A program made the position numbers and the translations under genes. A DNA stretch of 64,000 nucleotides, from contig JAAALK010000086.1 of assembly GCA_019279435.1 (NCBI GenBank), positions 4,154,001-4,218,000 of the forward strand, given 5' to 3'. Shown piece after piece: positions 52,434 through 63,174 of this stretch. The number at the start of each line of letters is the position of its first letter. Within the stretch, counting starts at the first letter, position 1. The DNA comes from Zizania palustris (lineage: Eukaryota; Streptophyta; Magnoliopsida; Poales; Poaceae). Below the pieces are notes generated by a model. The model saw only the letters and a program-made list of their open reading frames with translations. It was not told the DNA's origin and did no database searches.

Positions 52434-53726
52434 TGTTGACGCAGAAATGTGCCCCAACACTTGGGCCGGTTCGATGTCCAATAGTATCGCAACGATACCG
52501 ACGCCGCATTCCGACTACCGTGGATAGTGACAAGGGATTTGGAGTCGCCAAGCAATCATATAAATAATTTATATTTCAATCCAATTGGTCGAAAAGTACT
52601 AGAAACAATTTAAATAGTAGCAAAATGATTAAAATACCTGGAATCGGCCAATTCGGAGGCCGATTCGGAGTTACAACGAAGATTGTCCGAAGGGTCCCTA
52701 GGGCACCTTCGGCCTCAATCCCGGTCGGACCAGAGGTATGACCTCGGTCGGACCGGATGTGCGGAGGGGCTTCGGGACCATGTCCCGAAGGTTGCTGTTA
52801 GGTGGGCTTCAACGTGGTGCGGAGGGTCCCTGGTCAGACCGACAAGGTACTCCCAGTCAGACCAGCGAGGCAGGCTTCAATGCGTGCGGGCTCCGGTACA
52901 CAGAACTCTGGCGAACGGGGCTTCGGTGAAAGGCTTCGGCGCGGTGCAGAGGATCCCGGTCGGACCGACGGGGTGCCCTCAGTCTGACCGGCCGTTGCCA
53001 AAAATAGCCTAACGAAGGTGCTCAGGTCAGACCGGCTCTGCGCCACCGGTCGGACCAATGACGGCAGATCCGATCTGTTAAAATTCGGATGGCCTAGAAA
53101 ACAAGATCTGATCGCCTCCCAATTTTGCAGAGGTGGTCGGGGAGACAATTATTCTGCAAAGATAATAAGAGATCAAACACAATTTGGCCAAAGGGCCAAA
53201 TTACCGAGTAGGGCGATAAAAACTGATAAAAAGGGATAGCAATCCGTTACTTGGATTAAGGGGAGGTTCACAAGCGAACCAGTAAGGGTTACCGTGATTA
53301 CGGACGCAGCAGATGGAGGGCTTCCAAGCAAACCCACAAAGATGCGGAAAGTAAAGGAAATAAATGTGATTCAAAGCTAGGGCTATGGATTTTCGAGATT
53401 GGAGAGCCCCTTGAATCGGCCTTGCCCCTAATATTTATAGGGGGTGGGCTGGTTATCTCTGGCTAGATATAGAGTAAGATGCGGCCAAAACTCTGTTAGG
53501 ATAAGATTTGGGTAAAAATAGCTCGAATCTCCTCGGATCCATATTCTGAACCTTAGCCAGTCTGACCGAGGCCATGGGTCCGGTCTGACCGGACCTGGCC
53601 AGTTGGACCGACCTACCATAGCCGGTCAGACCGACCTTTGCTAGGTATGACACATTTTCGGTCAAAAATACCATTTTCAGTATTTGCCTAGTTTGACCAT
53701 TAATGCCATTTTTTGCTACAAACACA
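52434..53726 (-). repeat. 3' LTR of element C with GGTCGGACC motif arrays
   Basis: About 1.29 kb from TGTTGACGC to TACAAACA(CA), next to a purine tract (minus strand AGGCAGGGGCA, 53727-53740). At least 12 copies of a GGTC(G/A)GACCG-like near-palindrome lie at 52725-53060 and 53570-53635. The far end is judged from the tract; the second LTR is not in the window. Confidence 0.75.
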
Positions 53727-53873
53727 TGCCCCTGCCTTTTAGCAAACTTAGTGAGCTAAAAGCATGACGGGCCTTGGGCGATACTTTTAATATCGGCCTT
53801 TTAACACTTCAAGCATTTTGCCACACACTTGGGAAGTACTTTTTCAAATATCTACCATTCAAAACCTTCGAAA

Positions 53874-54935
53874 TCACTCTCCTTGTAAAGACTTTAGGAC
53901 ATATGCATTGCCTGGAGCGATTTCGACTACCTTAAAATGTCCTTCCCAACTAGGTGACCATTTACCAAATTTTGAACTCCTAGCGCCTAATGGCAAAATC
54001 GTCTTCCACACCAAGTCGTTGATTTGAAACGATTTTGCCTTGACCTTCTTGTTGTAGGCCCTAGCTACTCTTCTTTTATCTTTCTCTATTGCCTCTAGAG
54101 CCTTCAACCTCTTATCGGTCACTTCTTCTAAATTATCCTTTAGAAGTGTCTCATATTCATCGACCGATAAGCCATCTTGCTTAATAAATCTAAGTGAGCC
54201 AAGATCCACCTCTACTGGTAGAACGGCTTCTTGTCCATATACTAACTCATATGGACTGACTTTAGTGGCACCATGCCTTGCAACTCTACTAGCCCATAGA
54301 GCTTTAGAAAGTACCTCATGCCACCTCTTTGGATACTCTTCAATCTTCTTCTTGATTAGTTTAATCATAGTTTTGTTACTAGACACGGCCTGACCATTGG
54401 CCTAAGCATAATATGGGGAAGAGTTTACCAATTTGATCCCATAGTATTCGGCAAAGTCGCTCACCTCTTTAGCAACAAACGAAGTACCTTGGTATGTAGT
54501 GAGAGTTTGGGAAATGCCGAATTTGTGTATAATGTGTTTCAAGATGAAATCAATTACCTCGTTGTGAGTCATGTTCTTGAGCGTCATGGCCTCGGTCCAT
54601 TTGGTGAAGTAATCTGTTGCCATCAACACGAACTGATACCCTTTTGAAGATGGAGGATGAATTTGGCCGATGAAGTATAAACTCCAACCTCAGAACGGCC
54701 ATGGTTTGATAATAGGATTAAGCATCGACGCAGGTGCTAGCTGAACATTGCCAAACTTTTGACAAGCTTCACACCCTCTATAGTATCTAAAATAGTCTTT
54801 AGTCATAGTTGGCCAATAAAAACCAACCCTTTTGAGCATCCAACTCATTTTCGGGGCCGACTGGTGGGTACCGCAAAGCCCTTCATGAACTTCTCCTACA
54901 ACAACTCTAGCTTGATCGGAGTCCAAACACTTCAA
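53874..54935 (-). pseudogene. Integrase of element C with changed catalytic residue
   Basis: Three frames: 54690-54935 (HEGLCGTHQSAPKMSW, CEACQKFG zinc block), 54402-54629 (LMATDYFTKWTEAMTL, then TLTTYQGTSFVAKEV) and 53874-54386 (VARAYNKKVKAKSF, DLVWKTILPLGARSSK). In the second, the conserved 'T-D-Q-G-T' is T-Y-Q-G-T: the second catalytic aspartate is now tyrosine. Stops divide the frames. Confidence 0.87.
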
Positions 54936-54953
54936 AAGTACTCCATCGATAGT

Positions 54954-55625
54954 TCAGCGATATAACACGTCGTCAAGTAACACAAATTTGAAGGCCTGTC
55001 GCCGAACCTTCCGATCAACCCTTTGACTCGGGTTTCTTAAATATTGGACGATCGGGATCCTCCAATCGTCCTTGCTGATCAAAGGAGCAGTGGCCAAATT
55101 CTCCCCAGAATTGGCCTCCAGATCTCCCATTTGGACCTGCCCCCCGAGTGCTAAACCCTCCTGACAACAGTCGGCCGGACCGACCATGTTGGCCCAGTTC
55201 AACCGGCTATTGCCGGTCGTCTGGCACGGGTCGGTCAGACCGTCCTGACATGGTCGGTCAGACCGAGAATGCAAGGGCGGTCTGGCCATGCTTACAAAGC
55301 CGGTTAGACTGACATCAACACTCTCGGGTGCTACATCGTCTTCAAGCATTGGCTTTTCTATTGTGCAGAATTTACCTTTCCTAATTTGATAGCCTGATGC
55401 TTGTTGAGCCAAGTCATTTGCAAATGAGTTGGCCTCTCTAGATACATGAGTAATCTCAAAATCATTAAAGGTAGCAATTAGGTCTAAACACTTATCCAAG
55501 TAGCTATTTAGTAGACTATTAAAACATTGAGCAAGCTTGGCTACTTGTTGCACAACTAATAAAGAATCACCATACGCACGGACATATTTCACACCCATGG
55601 AGTTTAACAACTCGAGACCTTGCAA
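54954..55625 (-). pseudogene. Second RNase H of element C and motif-rich linker
   Basis: The frame begins in the archaeal-like RNase H (MQGLELLNSMGVKYVRAYGD and SLLVVQQVAKL, THVSREANSFANDLAQQA). Then follows a linker (about residues 105-165) that is coded by GGTCGGACC-like repeats at 55180-55315, giving low-complexity sequence (PPLHSRSDRPCQDGLTDP). The end reads IPIVQYLRNPSQRVDRKVRR, the linker to integrase. Confidence 0.83.
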
Positions 55626-55631
55626 TAGGGC

Positions 55632-56606
55632 CTAATATTCGACTTGATTATTAGTTGAATGAAAATCTAAACGGGCCGAGGTCTCAAAGTGCATACCACT
55701 TTGTGATACGAGCACCACTCCAACACCTTCGCTATTTTTGCAAGCCAAACCATCGAAATAAAGTTTCCATGGTAATACTTCAATCAAAGCGACTTCATCG
55801 CCCCAATTGACATCTACATGGTGATCTACTATAAAATTAGCAACGACTTGGCCTTTCATAGCTCGCAATAGTTCATAAGCCAAATCATATTCAATTAACG
55901 CATACGCCCACTTGCTGATTCTACCACTTAGAATCGGCTTTTGCAACATGTACTTTATGACATCTGTTTGACAAGTGACAACACATGTGCTAGGGAGAAG
56001 ATAGTGACGCAATTTGGTACACACATAATAGAGGGATAAACATAAATGCTCCACAAACATGTACCTTGTCTCGGCATCCAGAAGTCGACGACTCAACAAG
56101 GTGATGATGTACTCTCTTCCTTCAATGTCTTGAGTCAATACCGCTCCAATCACACTCTCCTCCGCGGCAATATAAAACCGAAACGGAATCCCGGCCTTCA
56201 GCGCCCTTACTACTGGCGGCGTCGATAAGCACTCTTTGATTTTCTCAAAGGCGCATTGCTGGCTTGCCCCCCAAGTGAACTCGGCTTCATTTTTTAGCCG
56301 GAGTATCGGGATGAAAGCATCAATTTTGCCAGACAAGTTAGATATAAAGTGTCGCAAATAATTAACCTTGCCTAGCAGTTTCTGCACATCTTTCTTATAT
56401 GTCGGCGCCACACATTCTCTAATTTTCTCAAGCCTCTTAGGATTGATTTCAATGCCTCTTTCATGAATCATAAATCCCAAGAACTTACCCGCCGACACGC
56501 CAAAAGCACACTTGAGCGGGTTCATTTTTAAGCCATACTGGCGCATTCTTTCGAAAGCAACTCTTAAATCGGTGAGGTGGTTCTCCATAGCGTCTGATTT
56601 GACCAT
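55632..56606 (-). pseudogene. Reverse transcriptase and first RNase H of element C
   Basis: The frame starts directly after the insertion point with MVKSDAMENHLTDLRVAFER, just behind the YxDD motif. It continues with GLKMNPLKCAFGVSAGKFLG, FISNLSGKIDAF, YIAAEESVIGAVLTQD and ETRYMFVEHLCLSLYYVC, then the start of the second RNase H (KLYFDGLACKNSEGVGVVL) and STNNQVEY. A stop at 55630 separates it from the next frame. Confidence 0.88.
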
Positions 56607-56610
56607 AACA

Positions 56611-58252
56611 TGTAGGACCGAAAGTAGCGACCAGAGGAGGGTGAATGGGCGCCTAAAAATTCTTTCGAATCAATGGCCTTCTCCCAACACCCAACACACC
56701 TCAACAAACAACTAGTAGAAACAAAAACGGATCACTGGTGCAAAAAATAATCTAGCCTAAAAACGACCGGTGTCCTAGTTGAAAAGACACCAACACAGTG
56801 TTCAAAGGTAGATTAACAGTGCATTCAACTCACAAGCATTTCAAGTAGTTTAATCCAGGTGCACGCAAACCAAGAATAAAGCTTACTGTTCAAAAAATTA
56901 TCTCTAGTAAGGTACTTGCCGAAGCCTGTCCGAAGCCTTCGCGTTTGTAATTGATGAAGCTGTCCACCGAAGTGTGCGAGTCTTGCAATCGAAGCTTGCG
57001 CCTGGCGGCCGAAGTCTGTATGCTTGAGTCTTCAAAGTGTGCAGCTTGGACCCACAGTCTCCGTTCTAGCAGCTGGTAGCCGAAGCCCACATCCTAGCGC
57101 AAGGACTTCGAAGACCGTGACATGTACACTCGTACATACATCGCTGAGCACCACAAGCAGACCACACCGAGAGTGAAGGAGCACAAAAAATCCGGCCGAG
57201 TGCACTGCTCCGAAGACCGTGCACGCTTCTGCCACCTCTCGACCAGTCCACCTAGCTGCAGGGCTGCTGCTATGCACTCCCGAGCCGCTGCTTTGCTCAG
57301 CTATGCGCACCCACCTAGTGCGTAAGCAGCCAGGCTGTTGCGGCTATTAGCAGAAGCGCCGCACAGGAGATGCGCCAAGTCCCTGAGCCCTGCTCATCCT
57401 AGAGCATAGGCTGCCAGGCCGCATCATACGCCATCAATGCCTGCTGATGCGCGCACGCGTGATCCTTGCTGCAGTGATCCTGGCGATGAGAGAAACCAGA
57501 GATGGCGGAAGAAAGAGAACCAGGATGAACAGCAACGGCGGGGAAAAATTGTGGCGGCGCTCACAGGAAGAAGAAGGTGGAAACCAGGAAAATGACCCAA
57601 ACTTTTGTGGAATTAAAATTGATTTTAGAATGGGTAACCCTAACCCTAGGTATTGGGGCCTTTTTATAGGCAGACCAATAAATGAGAAAAATCAAAATTA
57701 CCCTTAGGGTTTAAACAGACGCTGAAACAAAAATGGAAAAGACTGAAATGCCCTTAGCGTTTTTTATAGACTCAACTAACACAGACTGTGGGCCTAAAGG
57801 CAAAATAGTAAAATCCTAAATAAAGATAATTTCTCTTGATGCGGAGCTTTCATAGCAGCTATGGCTTCACCTCAGGACAGTCATATCCGAGATTAGCGGT
57901 CGTCAGTTTTGCACAGAACCTGACAAAGCATCCACCGTCTTCGCACCGGGTACCCGAAATTGGCCGGCCTAATTCCGCAGCTCCCTCAGCCCGGCTCGCC
58001 GCCCGTATACCTGAGTCAATCCCAGTCAATAGACTAGTGGATCCTCTGCCGCTCCTTGCCCATGTACTCAGATTGAGCTAGCCTAACTCCATGGCCCCTC
58101 TGCCTGGCAGTCGCTCGCTGCCTGTGTACCTGAGTCACAAGTGGCCCAGAGACGGCAGGTCCCATCTCCTCTTCATGTCCTCTTGACTTCTGTTGACAAT
58201 CACTCATCACATCTAGAGCCATGAGGCCCATGCTCTTCAATATGGCTCCTCA
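56611..58252 (-). repeat. 3' LTR of the SIRE-like element
   Basis: 1,642 bp, TGTAGGACCG to GGCTCCTCA on the plus strand. Its start and end match the solo LTR at 26616 and 41182. The middle (57000-57500) is GC-rich; frames there are not genes. Confidence 0.88.
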
Positions 58253-58263
58253 ATCTCCCCCTT
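58253..58263 (-). promoter_or_regulatory. Polypurine tract of the SIRE-like element
   Basis: On the minus strand AAGGGGGAGAT stands directly before the TG of the 3' LTR. Confidence 0.8.
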
Positions 58264-59616
58264 GATGAGTGCATTGTCAACACTCTCTTCATCAACTCTT
58301 CAGAACCTGCAAAACACGTGGAAACACGAAAACAAAACACAAGAAGACAGAAAGAAAAAATAAAATAAAAGGTTTAACCCTAATGACCAAAAGCCGAACA
58401 AAAACCAGAAGACGGTCATTATGGTTAACCAAAAATAAAAGCTCAAAATGAGTGCAATCTCAGAATTTTCAACAAGGATATCCAAAGAGTAAGGGCAAAA
58501 GAGACTAAAAACTCCCCCTGAATCAAATCCCAGAGAAAGCCAAAACTCCCCCTAAACTCTTCTAAAAGATCGAGTAACCCAAAATTTCTCCCCTTGTTGA
58601 CAATTGGACTCGTCAAGTGAGATTAAATGCACTCTAAAGAGACACGGACTCAAACTCCCCCTAAAATATACAATGAATGCAACTGGGGTACAGGTAGAGT
58701 GTAAAAAGCATTCTTATCAGATATGATTGACTGCAATTACAACATCTAACAAGTATAGCAAAAGGCATACTGTCTAAGACACATGGCATGATCAGTGCAA
58801 CAGATGATATCCAAAGAAAGTCATTAGCACGCATTTTCGGTTTTTGCAAATAAAAGCATCACCACATTTTTTAGTCGACAAGCAAGGTAAAGCATGAGAT
58901 GCAAAAGCTAGCTGATATCTACCAAGATAAGCATTGTCCAAAACAAAGTGCTTCAGCAAACTTGTTATATTTTTAATTTTCAGTCTTTTTCTTTTCCTTT
59001 TTCATTTTTTTCATGGGTTATTTGCATGTCAACCTTATGCTAACCGACCAAGTCAAACCTAGGCCAGAGCTGGACCATCAGAAGCTTAAGACATTGGTCT
59101 TGGCATACATTACACTATCCTAGTTCATACTAAAGTGCTATGGTAAGCAGTCTAGAACAATGCAATGCGACAAAGCAAACCCACCTGGATCTTTTCAAAT
59201 TATGCATAAAAAGGCATGGATTTTCATTTTTCTGATTTTATCATTTTTATAACACATTTTCCATGTTAAAGCATATATATGTCCAAGTTGCATATCTGCA
59301 TCTAAGTAAGGATCTAGCTACAAGGCATGTACAGATAGCAGAAGCATTCAGCCTACACATGCTAGTTACCAGAAGCAATGGTGATTATTTTTAAATTTTA
59401 AAGCATAAAAGCCATGCATATGACAGATATCAGACATATCATGTGACCTGAAGCAAAGCATGATCATCAACAGGTATTCAAAAGCATAACTAGCAAGAAT
59501 AAGTAAAGCAGATCAATCATATAACAGAAGCAAGCTCAAAGTGTGATATGTGAATATGCATGATATGAACTCACACAAAAAGACTCAAGAAAGAGTAAAG
59601 AAGAAAGAAAACTAAC
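58264..59616 (-). other. 3' non-coding region of the SIRE-like element
   Basis: About 1.35 kb between RNase H and the polypurine tract. No long frame is present on either strand. Some SIRE elements have an extra gene here; none is visible. Confidence 0.6.
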
Positions 59617-59883
59617 TCAAAATATCCTAAAAAGGATACACAACTCCCAAATCCCTCGCAAACGCTCAAAAGTAGACTGATCTAGGGGTTTGGTGCAAAT
59701 ATCAGCCAATCGATGATGGATATCAACATGAACAAGGTCAGTGACACCTTTCTCATACTGATCCCTCAGAAAGTAAAAGCGCACATCAATATGTTTGGTT
59801 GTTGAATGCAGACATGGGTTTTTCCCTACACTAATCGCGCTGGTACTATCACAAAACAAAGGTACTCTAGCAGGGAAGAACAA
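59617..59883 (-). pseudogene. RNase H end of the SIRE-like element
   Basis: The end of copia RNase H: VPLFCDSTSAISVGKNPCLH, TTKHIDVRFYFLRDQYEKG, HHRLADICTKPLDQ. The first part of the domain lies at 59884-60200 in other frames (degraded, e.g. near the A-K-Y-L-A-A-A block around 59950). Confidence 0.88.
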
Positions 59884-60201
59884 CCCAAAATCTCACAACG
59901 TGGAAATCATCCAAACCAACTGGGAGCAGCAGCTAGCAGCAGCTAAATACTTAGCCTCAGTAGTAGCAAGCACAACTCCAGATTGTTTTTGAGAAGACCA
60001 AGAGACAAGCGAAGAACCGAGAAACTGGCAAGTACCGGAAGTCGACTTGCGATCCAGCCAGCACCCACCAAAATTACCGTCGGAAAAACTAGATAACTCA
60101 AGAGACGATGATGCTGGATAGTAAAGACCTAGATCAGGCGCATAGGTAAGGTACCTGAAAATGCGCTTGATAGCTTGCCGATAAGATGCGTGTGGTGAAG
60201 A

Positions 60202-61016
60202 CTAGAAGCACACGCACAGTCCCACGGCAAACTGAATGTCCAGTCTGGTCACTATCAAGTATAGCAACGATCCGATCATCCCTCGATACTCTCTCACATT
60301 GACCTTGACGCCGCTCTCGTCCTTGTCCAGGCCCACAGATGTACCCATTGGGGTCATCTGAGGCTTCAGCTCTCCACCAAATTCAAACTTCTTCAGCATG
60401 TCCTACGTGTACTTGCTCTAGTGGATGAAGATGTCGTCCTTGGTCTGCTTGATCTGGAGCCCTAAGAAGTACTTGAGCTCACCCATGAGGCTCATCTCAA
60501 ACTCGTTGTGCATCTGCTCAGAAAACTTGGACACAAGCTCATTAGTAGAACAACCAAAAATAATGTCATCCACGTAAATCTGAGCAATCAAGAAGTCTGA
60601 GCCATCTCTAAGTAAGAAAAGAGTCTTGTCCACCGAATCCATCACAAAGCCACTCCCTAACAAAAACTGCTTCAACCGGTCATACCAAGCCCTGGGGGCT
60701 TGCTTCAGACCATACAAAGCTTTTTGCAACTTGAAAACATGTCAAGGAAACTTAGGGTTCTCAAAACCGGGGGCTGCCTAACATAGACCTCCTCCTCTAT
60801 GTACCCATTCAGAAAAGCACTCTTGACATCCATTTGAAAAAGTTTAAAACCTTTAGAAGCAGCAAATGCCAAAAGTATGCGAATGAACTCAAGATGGGCA
60901 ATAGGGGCAAAGGTCTCCTCAAAGTCAATACCCTCTTTCTGGCAAAAACCTTGGGCAACTAATCGAGCTTTGTTGCGCACCACAAACCCATCTTCACCTT
61001 GCTTGTTCTTAAACAC
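60202..61016 (-). pseudogene. Reverse transcriptase of the SIRE-like element
   Basis: Three frames: 60705-61016 (ARLVAQGFCQKEGIDFEETF, FQMDVKSAFLNGYIEEEVYV), 60418-60729 (ALYGLKQAPRAWYDRLKQFL, with an intact YVDD at 60565-60576) and 60202-60399 (MLKKFEFGGELKPQMTPMG, EYRGMIGSLLYL). Only a few breaks are seen, so this copy is less decayed than elements B and C. Confidence 0.9.
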
Positions 61017-61097
61017 CCACTTGGTGCCTATGGGGTTGCATCTAGGTGGCAGCTCAACCAGTGTCCAAACCCGATTGCGAACAAAGTTCTTAAGCTC

Positions 61098-62101
61098 TTA
61101 TTGCATGGCGTTTATCCAATTTGCATCAGAAAGAGCATGAGAGACATCTCTAGGCTCAAAAGAGGCAACAAACGCAGACTCAGCAAAAACAGCGAGTAAG
61201 TCAATAGAAGAACGCAAGGTTCTCAAAGTGAGATCACCGATGATGAGCTCTGAGGGGTGATCACGCTGAATTGCTCGGGATCCTAGGTGATCAGAGGTCA
61301 CCTCACCGGAGTCAACAGCTGGCACCTCTGGACTCGATTGAGGGGGCTCGATCGAAGTGGAAGAAGTGATCAGAGGTTCGCCCTCATCCTCAGTCAAAGT
61401 CTTAGAAAGTGTGGGGTCTACAGGCTGTGTAGAAGGTCCACCCTCATCAACAGCAGGAGCATCATCATCTTCCTCGAAGATAAACTCTCCAAACTCATCA
61501 TCTCTAGAAAGCTCAAAAGAAGGAGTCAGTGAAGGCATGGACTCATCAAAAGAAACCTCGCAAGTCTCGACAATCTGCTGGGAGTCGAGGTTCCAAACAC
61601 GGAAGCCTCGAGAATGCAAAGCATAACCAAGAAAGACTTCATCCCAGCAACGAGACTCAAACTTGTCCAAATGCCCTCCCTTCTTAAGCACAAAGCACTT
61701 GCAGCCAAACGCTCATATGAAGTCTTACCTAAGTAAGCTCTAAGAAAAATGTGGTTGGCCAGATAGCAAGTTGTGTTCATGGCTTCAGCCCAAAAGCGCC
61801 TAGGAGTCCTATGCTCATAGAGCATCGTCCTGGCCATCTCAACCAGTGTGCGGTTCATTCATTCCACAACGTCGTTCTTTGGGGCAGTGTAAGGGGCAGA
61901 AAACTGGTGTTGAAGACCCTGATCACTACAGAAACTAACGAACTGAGAGTTCTCTAACTCAGAGCCGTTGTCAGAGCGAATTGCTTGCATCCGACCATTG
62001 TTCTCATTCTTCAGCTTCAAAATCAGTTCATGAACAAACTGAAAAAACCTCATCCTTAGACTCCAAAAAGAAGATCCACGAAAATCGAGAAAAATCGTCA
62101 A
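61098..62101 (-). pseudogene. Integrase core and C-terminus of the SIRE-like element
   Basis: Frame 61859-62101 has AIRSDNGSELENSQFVSFCS and APYTAPKNDVVE, holding the second aspartate and the glutamate of the catalytic triad. Frame 61526-61858 has MNRTLVEMARTMLYEHRTPR and TTCYLANHIFLRAYLGKTSYE. Frame 61098-61691 has DKFESRCWDEVFLGYALHSR and then an acidic linker (EFGEFIFEEDDDAPAVDEGG). Confidence 0.88.
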
Positions 62102-62780
62102 CTATCACAAGCGCGTACAACTTCCCATCGAATGAGCGTACCCGAGCTGGACCAACAGTATCCATGTGTAATATCTCTCCCGGGTATGAAGTCATCACTT
62201 GAGTCACAAGTGCGTGAGAAGCGGCAACCATTTTCCCATGATGACAGGGATGGCAAACTAGATCATTTTCCATCTTAAGCTTGGGCAATCCTCGGATGAG
62301 GTCCATAGAGCTCAATCGGACTAGCAGATCAAATCTCAAATGGCCTAACCTCCTATGCCACTTCCAGAGCTCAGAGGAGGATCCAACAATCAAACAGTGA
62401 GAAGGGCCAGAAGAACTAGAGAAATCAATCCGAAAAACCTTACCGAAGGGTAAGATCTGGCAAACCAAAGATCCTCTAGAATCAACAACAGAAGACATGC
62501 CCTTCTTAAAGCGAACCTCTAAACCATCCTTAAGAAGTTGCGAAACAGAAATCCGATTAAAATTCAAGTTTCCAACCAAAGCAACATTCTTCAAAGAGAA
62601 ATGATCAGAGATGCGAATTGAGCCAATGCCATGTACCTTCCCTTGACCACTGTTACCAAAAGTGATGTACTCCTTGGAGCTCGGGGAAGTGAGGCTGGAG
62701 AACCATCTGCGATGTCCCGTAATGTGGCGAGAGCATCCTAAATCCATGATCCACACGTCCTCCAGTCCTCGATCCTGCAC
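62028..62780 (-). pseudogene. Protease and integrase N-terminus of the SIRE-like element
   Basis: The protease part starts at the frame start (DVWIMDLGCSRHITGHRRWF). The family motif is D-S-G; here serine is leucine (TTA, one C-to-T change from TCA). GAG-pre-integrase and the zinc block follow (WHRRLGHLRFDLLVRLSS, CHPCHHGKMVAASH), then the first catalytic aspartate (ILHMDTVGPARVRS). Confidence 0.88.
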
Positions 62781-63174
62781 GATCAGTGGTCATAAGTGGG
62801 AGCAAATGGTCCGACGCCCGGTTTAGCAAAAGAGCTAAACCAGTGTCGAGCCATTTGCTCAAAAGAAGGAATGCAGAAGGAATCATATGAGTCTGGACCA
62901 AAATGCGGTTCAAAGCATGATCCTCGATTCTGCCTAAAGTCTCGGCCACGAGGTCCAAAGTCGTATCCACAATGACCTGGAGCTCTGCCAGAGCGAAAAC
63001 CACTCTCCGGAGCACGGGCATGAAAGTCGTCTCCTTTACCACCACCTACACGATGCGGCCTTGCCTCTAGCCTCTTCCCACGTCGAGGGACTCTCTGTCT
63101 ACCACCCTGCTGGTAGAATTGCTCCTGCCCACCTCAAGCTCTCTCAACCCGCTTCCTCCTGAAGCAAAACTCCT
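62653..63174 (-). pseudogene. gag end of the SIRE-like element, truncated
   Basis: Minus-strand sequence from about 63174 reads LEEFCFRRKRVERA and then a basic, glycine- and arginine-rich part, which is the linker between the gag zinc knuckle and protease in this lineage. Coding sequence stops abruptly at 63174 and the zinc knuckle is not seen. Confidence 0.65.

Larger units (their letters stand above)
52434..56610 (-). mobile_element. Tat-type Ty3/gypsy element 'C', 3' half
   Basis: Minus-strand element. Its 3' LTR is at 52434-53726, followed by integrase (53874-54935), two RNase H domains and the second half of reverse transcriptase (to 56606). It is cut at 56610 by the SIRE-type copia element inside the YxDD region; the rest is outside the window. 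It lies in the 3' region of element B. Its proteins are similar to those of element B (e.g. HERGIEI and GLKMNP blocks), so the two are related lineages. Confidence 0.85.
56611..63174 (-). mobile_element. Ty1/copia element of SIRE-like lineage, incomplete
   Basis: Minus-strand copia element. The 3' LTR is at 56611-58252, a polypurine tract at 58253-58263, a long 3' non-coding part to 59616, then RNase H, reverse transcriptase, integrase, protease and gag. Gag coding stops near 63174. The block YRGMIGSLLYLIVTRLDIQF and the long LTR fit the SIRE/Maximus group. The 5' LTR is outside the window or lost. Confidence 0.85.
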
